This document shows, piece after piece, positions 47,628 through 57,500 of a stretch of DNA of 64,000 nucleotides (position 1 is its first letter; every line of letters starts with the position of its first letter). The DNA is from a virus. Below the pieces are notes generated by a model that was not told the DNA's origin, made no database searches, and saw only the letters and a program-made list of their open reading frames with translations. A program made the position numbers and the translations under genes. The DNA lies in IMG/VR virus record IMGVR_UViG_3300045836_000189, positions 1 through 64,000 of that record, one strand, 5' to 3'.

Positions 47628-48964
47628 TGAAGAAGAAAATTCACATAAAGAAATCCCATGAGGGCAGATTCACACAGTGGGCCAAAGAGCATCACATGAG
47701 TGTCTCTGAAGCTGCCCACCATGTGATGGCACACCAGGGAGATTATTCATCCCACGTGGTATCCATGGCCAATTTTGCCAAAAACTTTGGTAAGAAGAAA
47801 GCAGATGGCGGTCCCTATATAGATGATAAAGGACTTGTCAACGGAGCGGATCCACGCTATGTCACCCAGGCTGATACAGATGCCCTGGGACTGGGAGATC
47901 CGTCCAACCCACAAAATCAACAGGGGCAGCAACAGCCAGGCCCCTCTGCATTCAATGCAGCACTGAGGAAGTTTGCTATAGGTGCCGGCAACTTTGCTGG
48001 CGGTTACCTGAATCAGTTAGCCAATCCTTTTTCTATAGCCAATGGATTGAACTCTATGGACATGCTGGGTAATACCATCAACAACATCCAGCAGAACCAT
48101 TACATGAAAAATTACCTCAGGGATCACATGACCTCTGACCAGGTCTTTTCTGTAGTAGACGGGTCCCAGAGCGGAATGCGTGGTGATTACAATGTCACTG
48201 GTTCTGCCTATGGCATGTTCCGTCCCGACCAGCTGGGAGCCAAATCCCCCTACGGAATGTTTAACGGGAAGTATTATCCCAAACAGGAAAAGGGCGGAGA
48301 GCTTCCAAAAGCAGCGGCAGGATATGTGGCAGACGAGCTTAGCTATACACCCAGCTTCATGGGCAATACGTCCACCACTGCGCCTGTGAATCCGGAGATC
48401 CCCGGAATGCATCTCCCCGCTTCTCCCATGACCTATCCAGGATTTAACAGCAATCCGAATGTCAGCGTCAATGAAAGGACCAAGGAAGCCTATAACTACT
48501 ACGTAAAAGACAAGGGTCTTCCTTCCCACATTGCTGCAGGCATCATTGGAAACCTTTACCAGGAATCCGGGCTGAAGCCTACTGCCATCCAGCAAGGTGG
48601 TGCAGGCCGTGGTCTTGCACAGTGGGACGTGAACGGACGCTGGCAGGGATTTCTTAACTGGGCCAAAGAGAACAACCGGGATCCTTATGATACCAAGTCT
48701 CAACTGGATTATGTGCTGGTGGAACCTGGTGAAGGCACCAAGGCACTTGACCGTTTAAAAAATACTTCCACTGCAGAGCAGGCTGCCTATGTTTTTGGTA
48801 AATTATATGAGAGGCCCAATGAGAAAGCTGCCAACTGGAGCAACCGCACATCCATTGCTGCAAAACTGGCCTCAGGCACCTACGAGCAAGGTGGTGAATA
48901 TGAAATGACCGATGATGAGCTGCAGCAGTTCCTTAAATCCGGTGGTGAAGTAGAGTTTTTATAA
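47627..48964 (+). CDS. Virion-associated tail lysozyme (445 aa)
   Basis: The N terminus is basic (KKKIHIKKSHEGRFTQWAKE), a type of start seen in crAss-like virion proteins. Residues about 275-420 match the phage tail lysozyme domain (Phage_lysozyme2, as in phi29 gp13): KGLPSHIAAGIIGNLYQESG, with catalytic Glu313 in YQESG, and GRGLAQWDVNGRWQGFLNWA. It probably cuts peptidoglycan during DNA entry. Its ATG overlaps the muzzle stop. The C terminus (EYEMTDDELQQFLKSGGEVE) is typical of this group. Confidence 0.8.
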   Translation: MKKKIHIKKSHEGRFTQWAKEHHMSVSEAAHHVMAHQGDYSSHVVSMANFAKNFGKKKADGGPYIDDKGLVNGADPRYVTQADTDALGLGDPSNPQNQQGQQQPGPSAFNAALRKFAIGAGNFAGGYLNQLANPFSIANGLNSMDMLGNTINNIQQNHYMKNYLRDHMTSDQVFSVVDGSQSGMRGDYNVTGSAYGMFRPDQLGAKSPYGMFNGKYYPKQEKGGELPKAAAGYVADELSYTPSFMGNTSTTAPVNPEIPGMHLPASPMTYPGFNSNPNVSVNERTKEAYNYYVKDKGLPSHIAAGIIGNLYQESGLKPTAIQQGGAGRGLAQWDVNGRWQGFLNWAKENNRDPYDTKSQLDYVLVEPGEGTKALDRLKNTSTAEQAAYVFGKLYERPNEKAANWSNRTSIAAKLASGTYEQGGEYEMTDDELQQFLKSGGEVEFL

Positions 48965-48982
48965 AATCAACATAGTACCCTA

Positions 48983-51430
48983 ATGACACGAAAAGTAAAG
49001 ATAAAGAGAGTGCCTTCTATGGCAGAAGGTGGTAAGGTAGCTCAGAAGAACTACAGTGCCACTGATGATCCCAATGTATACCTTGGAAAAAACGGAGTGA
49101 AGATAACACGCCAGGAGTTTAACAATGCCAATAAAAATGGCTTTGCCTGGAATAGCTTTGAGGATTATGCTGATTACGTTGGTGGATGGGCCCATAATGG
49201 AAGTGATTTTAATATCTCTCCTTATTACAGGACCTATGGTGGCAATAACATCAGCGGAGCTGACATTGCCCTACTCCATGCACAGAATGATCCAGCTATT
49301 AACCAGATCCTGCAAAGAAATATTGCCCGGCCGGGTGAAGTACCTATGTATTCCCAGGATGACTCAGATGCAATCAATAAACTCATTGCTCGTAATAAAC
49401 AGGCTAATCCACAACAGTACCTGGCCTACAAAGCCTTTGGCGGGCAACTGGGTTTTGGGCTGGATCTGGGCATCTCCAAAAGCATCTTTGGCACAGGTGA
49501 TGACCAAGACATCAATATCCGCAAGACCCTTGCTCCCGTGGATCGTAAAATAGCCAACGTGGAGGCAGAGAAAGGAGAAACCGTTGTAGGTGACTTTGAC
49601 AAGGACGGACAGAACGAGCACTTCACCATTGGAGGCAACAGGCACTCCCAGGGAGGCACGCCACTGAACCTGCCTGATGGCTCCTTCATCTTTTCAGATA
49701 CCAAGAAGATGCAGATGGGCGGCCAGGAGCTTACAGCCTTTGGCAAGTCTGCTGACAGCAATAAGAAATATACTCCTGCTCAACTGGCCAAACAGTATGA
49801 TGTAAACAAATACAAAGCTATCCTGGATGATAAGAATGCGGACCCTATGGAGAAACGCACAGCCCAGATGATGATGGATAACTACCAGAACAAGCTGTCA
49901 CAACTGGCCCTCGTGCAGGAAGCTAAAAAAGGATTTCCTCAGGGCATTCCGGAGATGGCACAGACCTACCTGGATAGAATCAACCAGGGAACACAGCCTA
50001 CTATTGGAGGTACTATAGACCAGGTGGCACCACAAAGCCAGTTTGCCTTTGGCGGACAGCTTCCCCGTTTTGATGGCGGGGGTGATACTCCTGATCCTAT
50101 TGACCCTTACCAGGGTGGTAAAACCCCTGAAGGCCGGTATACACCTACCAAGAAAGATAACAAGTACAACCGTGGAAATGACTACCTGGATAACTGGGAG
50201 AGTGTGATTCCTGGCATCAGCAATATGAGCAATGCCGCTGCCCAGCAAGCCATCTATGATCACATGCTTCGTCACAACCCTGAAGTAGTGAAGAAGATGT
50301 GGATGGATTATGGTTTAAACAGGAAAGGTTTACAGAATAAAAGTTTAGCAGCTCTTACCAACAATGGTAAATTTGACGAGAGTACCCTGACCCCAGATAA
50401 CATGGCCAAGCTAAAAACGGCCTATGCGGATGGGATGTTTGGCGTGCGTCAGATGGATCCGGTATTCAACCGTCCAGGACCCCTGGAGATTCCACAGCGT
50501 CAGACAGGTCCTATTATCCCACAGACGCTCACTCCACAGGAGTTGCATGTCACCCCACTTAATCCTATGGCCCATCCAGGTGATTTCAATCCTTATCGCC
50601 AGAACACGCCCTATGATTACATGACTCCGGATAAATGGACCGTGATGCAGGGGATTAACAACAGGGCAGCTCTTAAGAAGTATCTTCCATGGGAAGCACC
50701 TGTGGCTGCCGTAACTCCTACTCCAACCTTCTATGATCCGAACAGGGAGCTGGCAAGCAACGCGGAGCAGATGAATACACAGATGATGTATAACAACCAG
50801 TTCTCCGGACCTCAGTCTATTGCCGCCCGTAACTCACAGGTAGCAGGACAGGCTGCCCAGAATGCTGCTAACATCATGAGCCGTTATGACTCCCAGAACG
50901 TGCAGACCTCAAACCAGTTTGCAGGCATTGATGCGGACATCATGAACCGCCTCCAGGAAGCCAAAACAAGGGGCATAGAGAACCTTTACACAGGTAACGT
51001 GATTGCCAACCAGCAGTATGATAACAGCAAGATGAAGCTGGATAATGACCTGCTCCGTGCCCAGGAGAATGCCTGGAACAACCGCACCATGCTGGGTATG
51101 ATCAATGATACCAATCCGTATTACTTCACAGATCCCGTTACAGGTCGTATTGTCTTCAAAGGTGGTAAGGACTACAATGGAACCTCACAGGGAGCAACCC
51201 AGCAGAAGACCTACCAGGATTTCTACAATGAAGGTATTGCCCAGGGCATGGATGATCAGTATGCCAAGAAACATGCTTATGAAATGACCAAGGGTCAGCG
51301 TGTAACCTATACTGACCGTAACATGGATGGCATCCCTGACTCTGCCCGCTACGTTGCCCAGTACATGGGTATGATGGGACGCATGGGTATGATGGGTGGA
51401 AATGGCTACGGATCTCCTTACGGATACTGA
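48983..51430 (+). CDS. Virion cargo protein (815 aa)
   Basis: MTRKVKIKRVPSMAEGGKV is a short basic start like that of the lysozyme and, as I recall, of other crAss-like virion cargo proteins. The sequence NVEAEKGETVVGDFDKDGQN, then FTIGGNRHSQGGTPLNLPDG and SFIFSDTKKMQMGG, is a conserved crAss-like virion segment (recalled). The rest is helical and Gln/Asn-rich, ending Met/Gly-rich (MGMMGRMGMMGGNGYG). Likely ejected with the DNA. Confidence 0.7.
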   Translation: MTRKVKIKRVPSMAEGGKVAQKNYSATDDPNVYLGKNGVKITRQEFNNANKNGFAWNSFEDYADYVGGWAHNGSDFNISPYYRTYGGNNISGADIALLHAQNDPAINQILQRNIARPGEVPMYSQDDSDAINKLIARNKQANPQQYLAYKAFGGQLGFGLDLGISKSIFGTGDDQDINIRKTLAPVDRKIANVEAEKGETVVGDFDKDGQNEHFTIGGNRHSQGGTPLNLPDGSFIFSDTKKMQMGGQELTAFGKSADSNKKYTPAQLAKQYDVNKYKAILDDKNADPMEKRTAQMMMDNYQNKLSQLALVQEAKKGFPQGIPEMAQTYLDRINQGTQPTIGGTIDQVAPQSQFAFGGQLPRFDGGGDTPDPIDPYQGGKTPEGRYTPTKKDNKYNRGNDYLDNWESVIPGISNMSNAAAQQAIYDHMLRHNPEVVKKMWMDYGLNRKGLQNKSLAALTNNGKFDESTLTPDNMAKLKTAYADGMFGVRQMDPVFNRPGPLEIPQRQTGPIIPQTLTPQELHVTPLNPMAHPGDFNPYRQNTPYDYMTPDKWTVMQGINNRAALKKYLPWEAPVAAVTPTPTFYDPNRELASNAEQMNTQMMYNNQFSGPQSIAARNSQVAGQAAQNAANIMSRYDSQNVQTSNQFAGIDADIMNRLQEAKTRGIENLYTGNVIANQQYDNSKMKLDNDLLRAQENAWNNRTMLGMINDTNPYYFTDPVTGRIVFKGGKDYNGTSQGATQQKTYQDFYNEGIAQGMDDQYAKKHAYEMTKGQRVTYTDRNMDGIPDSARYVAQYMGMMGRMGMMGGNGYGSPYGY

Positions 51431-51470
51431 TAAACCTCAAAGGTTTATTCCTAAACTTATAAAATTTTCT

Positions 51471-51486
51471 TATATTATTAGTGTAC
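51471..51486 (+). promoter_or_regulatory. Phage promoter-like motif, copy 7
   Basis: TATATTATTAGTGTAC after AAAATTTTCT, five bases before the ATG at 51491. Resembles 7309 (both have TTTTCTTATATTATTAGT). It is so close to the ATG that the mRNA would be nearly leaderless. Confidence 0.6.
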
Positions 51487-51490
51487 CCAT

Positions 51491-54400
51491 ATGGCCACTT
51501 ATCTTCCACAAGTAACAGATCAGATTCCTGATCTACCTTTATACCAACCCAACTTTGGCTTCTTCCAGCAGATGATGAACCGGAAGACCCAGATGTATGA
51601 ACAAGGGTACTCCCAGGTTAAATCTGCCTATGATTCTATCCTGAATGCTCCACTTTCCAATAACCAGAACATACAAGCCCGTGACCAGTATTTAAAGGAA
51701 GCGCAGGATAAGCTGAAAAACTTATCAAGTGTAGACCTTTCCATGCAGCAGAACGTGGATGCTGCCAATAACGTGTTTGCTCCTTTCTGGCAGGATGACA
51801 AGATGCTCAAGGATGCTACATTCACACGGTCCTACATGACCGAGATGCAGAAAGGCATGAGGCTTCGTGATTCCAAAAATAAAGAAGACAGGGATCAGTA
51901 TTCAGATACAGCCATGCAGTATTTGCAGAATGGCCTGGATAAGATCAAGAACCTGGACCGCAGTGATGACAACTCCTGGAACAACCTGGAGAAAAGAAGG
52001 TTCGTGCCCTTTATGAACGAGACTGCCTACTGGGATGATGAGATGAAGAAGGCTGACCTGAAAAGGGAATGGGATGAACAGTCCGGCCAATGGCTCATCA
52101 AACACACCAACGGGGAGCAGGCTATCGGAACCTTTGAGACCTGGGCACAGGCACACATGACCCCGCAGATGATGGACATGCATCGGGTAAAAGGGATAGT
52201 GGAAAAAGAACAGGCTATCAAACTCGTACAGCAACAGCATCCCGGCATTACTGATGACCAGGCTATGGATTACGTGGCCAGGGATGTCGTGCATGATATG
52301 AGGGGCGCTGCTACTTCTCAACTTAGCTCACTGAAGTCAAATCTGGAAGAGACCAACAACAAGATTGCAGCTTTCAAAAAGCTGGGGGATATACCCAAGG
52401 GCTCTACTCTGGAGCAGCGTCTCAATGACCTTGTTCAGTTCAAGGACCATCTGGAGAATGATCTGATCCCACAGGTACAGAAACGCTTTGACGGTATTGC
52501 CACAGACAATGCCAAAGATGCTGCTTCTACTATAGAGAATATCAAGTCCAGCCCGGATCACTATTTTCAGAGCCTTTCTGTTTCCCGCTCGGTACACAAC
52601 TGGGCCGTGGCAGCAGCAGGTAATGAAAAGGTAGAGCGTGTCATTAACCCGGTATGGAAAGAAGATGCGGACATAGCATACAAGAATGCTACACTGAATA
52701 TCCAGGAAAAACAACTGGCCCTGGAATACCGTAAAGAGCAGTGGAATGAAGACCATCCCACTAAAAACAGGGTTCTTGGATATGATGAGAGCGGTCAACC
52801 TATATATGGATCAGGTTCCGGATCAGGAACCGGTACAGGATCTTCTGGCGGGCCATATGGAGCGGAACTGGAACACGGAGCCTACCGTGGACAGGATACG
52901 CTGGATAATACCAGCCAGGGTTCTGCAGCAGATGTGTTCCGTGCCTCACAAACTAAAAAACTAAACAGCTCCAATGAGATGATCTTCTCCCTGGAGGGCC
53001 TTGGGCATACCCTGGTGGGACAGGCTTCCGGTTCTAAAGGAACCATTACAGATGGTGATGTGGTAACGGCTTTTTCTGCTATCAACAGATTTAACCGTCA
53101 GGGCGGAAAGCTTTATGGAAACGATGAAGAAACAGCTGCCCTTAATAAGATCACAGATGTACTCAAAGCAAAGACCGGTGCGGACATCAAGGGTCCGGAA
53201 GGAATGCGTAATGCATTGCTTGCCTATGCCAAGCAGTACTTTGCTGACAAGAGCTCCAACGGAGGTCTGGGCATGAGTGCAGAAGATTTGCAAAGTCACC
53301 TGATCTATCAGAATGCACTGCAGTCACGCCAGGAATTTTTAAACCTCCAGGATAAACACAATGAGCTGATGCAAAAAGCTCTTGCATCCACTAAAGATCC
53401 ACAGCTGCAAAAATTAATTGTGACCCGTCCTGACGGAACCCGTTCCCTGGTGGATGGATCTGATATAGGTAATCACTTTAAGGATCTGGTGATCACAGAT
53501 GCCCACGGCAAAAGAATCAGTGTGTCTGCAGAAGATATGGGTAATGCATTCCTTCAGAATAAGCTCTCTGCAGTTACACATGAGACAGCGGATCCCTATG
53601 GTGGAACTCATACTTATGGCTGGAGCATCCGTGTTGGAAACAGGAATATAGATGTGGATCCATCCACTTACTACAGGATGAATGAGAAATTATCATCTGT
53701 TGAAAAAATCTATGGGAATCCAAGCAAATTTTCTGATACTTTTAGAAATCTTGCTGAATCAACCGTGCCTAACATACAGGATTACCAGAACAAAACCGGT
53801 AAAGCCGGATCTATCATAGACTATGAGATCGGGGAAAAAGGTGGACGTGGTAACCGTCTCGTCCAGGAAGCTGCCCGTCCGGGTAATATGGAGACCATCA
53901 TGGATGGCGGACAGCCCGCATCAAGTGATGTGATAGATGCCGTTCAGAAACTCAGCAAACTAGGAGATAAGGACCTGCATAAGTATGTATCCTCTGTTAC
54001 CCAGCACACCGGAAGAAACACCCTGGAAGTAACCTTTGCTCCTGTAAAGAGTACAGACAAGACTGAAGTGGGGGAAAATGGTTTTGATTTGAACAAACTG
54101 GCCGGTAAGACCATAGAGATCAAACTAAGCCCTGATGCCAAAGGCCCTACTATCTCCGGACTCCCATCCAACTCAGGTGAATATATCTGGGGAAGTATCT
54201 TAAAGGGAAAGCAGATCAAGTCTGATCCACTCTTAGAAGCAGCAGGTTACTCGTATAGTATTGTTCCCAATGATACCAGCAATCCTACTTACGCCTACGT
54301 GACTATCAATCACAAGATGCTGGATGCGAAGACTGGAAGGTATAATGATGCCCCTGAGATCCGTGAACGGATCAACTTCTTCGGGCCGGATGCCAAGAAC

Positions 54401-54562
54401 CCAGATGAATTAATGGATGAAATCCACAGTTTATTCTCCCGCTCTGTGATGAACAACCAGCTCAGCCAGCAGCAGTTCATGAACAACAACCAAAGCCAGG
54501 GTAACATGACCAATGCCCAGGAGATCATAGATAACTACCAAAAGACCAAATTACTAAGATAA
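51491..54562 (+). CDS. Large coiled-coil virion cargo protein (1023 aa)
   Basis: Starts MATYLPQVTDQIPDLPLYQP. Long helical stretches (about residues 190-340, QLSSLKSNLEETNNKIAAFK) separated by a Gly/Ser linker (GSGSGSGTGTGSSGGPYG, about 438-456), then an alpha/beta C-terminal half (SPDAKGPTISGLPSNSGEYI). The size and position between lysozyme/cargo and the giant ORF match the crAss-like cargo proteins ejected ahead of DNA. No enzyme motif seen. Confidence 0.65.
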   Translation: MATYLPQVTDQIPDLPLYQPNFGFFQQMMNRKTQMYEQGYSQVKSAYDSILNAPLSNNQNIQARDQYLKEAQDKLKNLSSVDLSMQQNVDAANNVFAPFWQDDKMLKDATFTRSYMTEMQKGMRLRDSKNKEDRDQYSDTAMQYLQNGLDKIKNLDRSDDNSWNNLEKRRFVPFMNETAYWDDEMKKADLKREWDEQSGQWLIKHTNGEQAIGTFETWAQAHMTPQMMDMHRVKGIVEKEQAIKLVQQQHPGITDDQAMDYVARDVVHDMRGAATSQLSSLKSNLEETNNKIAAFKKLGDIPKGSTLEQRLNDLVQFKDHLENDLIPQVQKRFDGIATDNAKDAASTIENIKSSPDHYFQSLSVSRSVHNWAVAAAGNEKVERVINPVWKEDADIAYKNATLNIQEKQLALEYRKEQWNEDHPTKNRVLGYDESGQPIYGSGSGSGTGTGSSGGPYGAELEHGAYRGQDTLDNTSQGSAADVFRASQTKKLNSSNEMIFSLEGLGHTLVGQASGSKGTITDGDVVTAFSAINRFNRQGGKLYGNDEETAALNKITDVLKAKTGADIKGPEGMRNALLAYAKQYFADKSSNGGLGMSAEDLQSHLIYQNALQSRQEFLNLQDKHNELMQKALASTKDPQLQKLIVTRPDGTRSLVDGSDIGNHFKDLVITDAHGKRISVSAEDMGNAFLQNKLSAVTHETADPYGGTHTYGWSIRVGNRNIDVDPSTYYRMNEKLSSVEKIYGNPSKFSDTFRNLAESTVPNIQDYQNKTGKAGSIIDYEIGEKGGRGNRLVQEAARPGNMETIMDGGQPASSDVIDAVQKLSKLGDKDLHKYVSSVTQHTGRNTLEVTFAPVKSTDKTEVGENGFDLNKLAGKTIEIKLSPDAKGPTISGLPSNSGEYIWGSILKGKQIKSDPLLEAAGYSYSIVPNDTSNPTYAYVTINHKMLDAKTGRYNDAPEIRERINFFGPDAKNPDELMDEIHSLFSRSVMNNQLSQQQFMNNNQSQGNMTNAQEIIDNYQKTKLLR

Positions 54563-54568
54563 ACCCTC

Positions 54569-57500
54569 ATGCAGTTTAACGCTGGATACATACCCGATGA
54601 AGTAAAACCCAATTTCATCACTCCGGATAAGACCATCCTGGATTTTGTCAATCCCTTCCAGGATGCACAGAATTTCAACCCACAGATCCAGTCAGGTGGT
54701 GGTGATCCACTTGCCAGTGCGTTCAGCAACTTTGCCCGCAAAGGAATGAGTGAGTCCACCATGGCTGCTCCTACCTTCTATGACTGGAAAGGGTCTAATG
54801 CTGACCGTTATGTGAACACGGATTACTACAGGCAGGAAGGCTTTGATCCCTTCGTGGATAACGAATCCAAATACGGATACCGTCAGACCTGGGGTAACAT
54901 GATTGGCAATGCCTTTGCCGGTGCTGGTAAGCTGGCCTGGCAGACCTTTAAGTCCGGCTGGGAAGGCTGGGCGGATATGGCCAATGCCCTGTTCTCCTGG
55001 GATTCATCAAAACTGGCTGGCTCTCCGGAAGACCTGAAGGAGATGTATGATACCCAGAACGAGATCATGAACAAGTATGCTATCTATTCCACACCGGAAT
55101 CACAGAACAGCATATTCAATAAACAGTTCTTCGGGAACATGCTGCAGCAGTCCGGCTTTGCCGTGGGTGCTACTGCACAGTTCTTAAGTGAGGAACTGCT
55201 CACCATGGGTGCCAGCTCTGCTCTTTCTGCAGGCAAGTTTGCCGTGGAGGGAGCTGCATTCACCAACCGTGCCATCAAGTTCCAGGAGATGCTCCGTGAC
55301 TTTACCAAGCTGGGTGAGATCTGGAAAGAAAACCGAGTGGTGGATAACCTGCTTAGTGGTGCCAAACGACTGATCCCGCTTTCTGAAACAGGTGAGGATA
55401 TTGGTAAAGCCTGGAAAGCCCTTGACCTGCGTCAGGCTTGGAAAGAGGGAAGAACCGCTGATGTGCTGAAAGGTACTGCCCAACTGGGATACATTGGTGC
55501 CGGTGGTTTAAAGAGAGCACTCTCTGAGGCCAACATGTCCATGAGTGAGGCACGCATGGAAGCTGCCGGTACTTATGGTGATCTAAACAAGAGACTTACA
55601 GATGAATATATAGCCCAGAACGGGCAGGCTCCCGTAGGAGCAGATGCAGATAAGATCCAGAAAATGTCTTACAAGGCAGGACTTGAAAACTTCTGGGTGA
55701 ACTCTGGAGTACTGATGGCCATGAACCGCATACAGTTTGACAACCTGTTCTCCAAGTTCGGCAGTGAGCGTAAGCTCTTAAACGAAATGGGGGACATGGC
55801 GGAACATACGTTCTCTGTGACCCGTAACGTAGCTGGCCAGGAAACCACCAGGGTTTTTGAAAAAGGTATGTTTGGTGCTGCCGGTAAGTTCTCAGACATT
55901 GCTGCTACGTTTGGAAGACGTGCTGCAGCCTGGGAAGCTACCAAATCCGCTGCCAAAGGGATCTTCAAGTGGGAGACTTCCGAAGGTGTGCAGGAGATCC
56001 TGCAGGATTTATCCAACAACACCCTCCAGGATTATTACTATGACCTGTATCATGGTGCCAAAGGATATTCTTATGGAAGGTCCCTGGACCGTGCAGTGAA
56101 ACAAGAAGAGTCCATATCCGGAGCACAGACCTTCCTGATGGGTGCCCTGACTGGACGCTTACTGTCTCCATTTACCTATGGTATGGAGAAGGGTGTGGAG
56201 CGTGTACGTACCACTTCAGAACAAAGAAACAAAATAGACCTGGAGCGTAAAGACGTGATCAGCACCCTGAACGCTTTCTACCAGGATCCAAATAACTTCT
56301 TCAAGAACGCCATTGCCAACTTCAAGGGCCAGGAAGGTGCTGCCTTCAACATGCAGGAAGCTGTGAAGAACCGTGACCAGTATACCTGGCAGAACTACAA
56401 GGACTCTGCCCTGGCATCCCTGATTTCTTCCGCCAAGAAGACTGGTATGATTGATTCGGTGCTGGATACGATCCGTGCTTATGGTGACCATATTCAGGGA
56501 GACCAGTTAAAAGAAGCTTATGGTATTGATCCTACAGAAGAAAACATCAAGGATACCAAGGCTTACTTCAATAGCGTTGCTGACCGTGCAGGTGAGTACA
56601 GTAAGAACTTTGATATTTTAAAAGACAAATATGGTGACCTGATCAACCCTGACCTGTTTAAAGAAGGGTCAGCAGGTCATATCCAGGCTTTGTTTGCCAA
56701 GAGAGCACTGGACGATGCTATTGAGATACTGGCCACTAACCGGTTCAAATCTGACCGGGCCATGGACAGGGTAAAATCTATCTACTCAGAGCTGCAGCAG
56801 AACAAGAACATTGGTCAGTCAGCTGCTTCGGCTGTACATACTTTAGCCTCTGAGGAAGAAGTGACCAAGCAGATGGCCCTGCTCAAAGAAGAGCTGAAGG
56901 GATTAAATGACAATCCTACCAAGAACGCGGACATCCATCAGCAGATCGAGTACAAACAGGCACAGCTGGAAGCCCTTACCAACTGGAAGGATAATTATTC
57001 AGCGTGGGATAACCAGCACGTTACGGAGAAGATCAAGAACGAAGCAGCCAAGGATGCATGGCAGAAATACGTTACTGCCAAAAACCAGGAGGCTGGTCTT
57101 TCCACCGTGATCTCCAACGATGACATCAATGACTCTTTTGAGCACCTGGCGCACTACACCCAGTTAAACCAGGATCATAAGGAATACATTGATGCCTATA
57201 ACACGCTGGCCAATCCCAAGCGGTTTGTGATGCTTCATGGAAAGATGATGGATGCCATGAACCGTGTACGTGAACTGTTCCGTACAGAACATGAGCAGGA
57301 GCTGGAGCAAACAGGTGCGGCCCCCAAGAATTCCTTTACCATGACCGGTACGGATGATGAGGGTAAAGAATACTCCATTGACATCAATGAGGGTGACCAC
57401 TATGTAACAGATGCCAACGAGGATAAAGTCATCTTCAAGGGCAAGGTAGCCAAGACCTTCAACAATAACCTGATCAAGATCCTGAAGATTGATGGTGACA

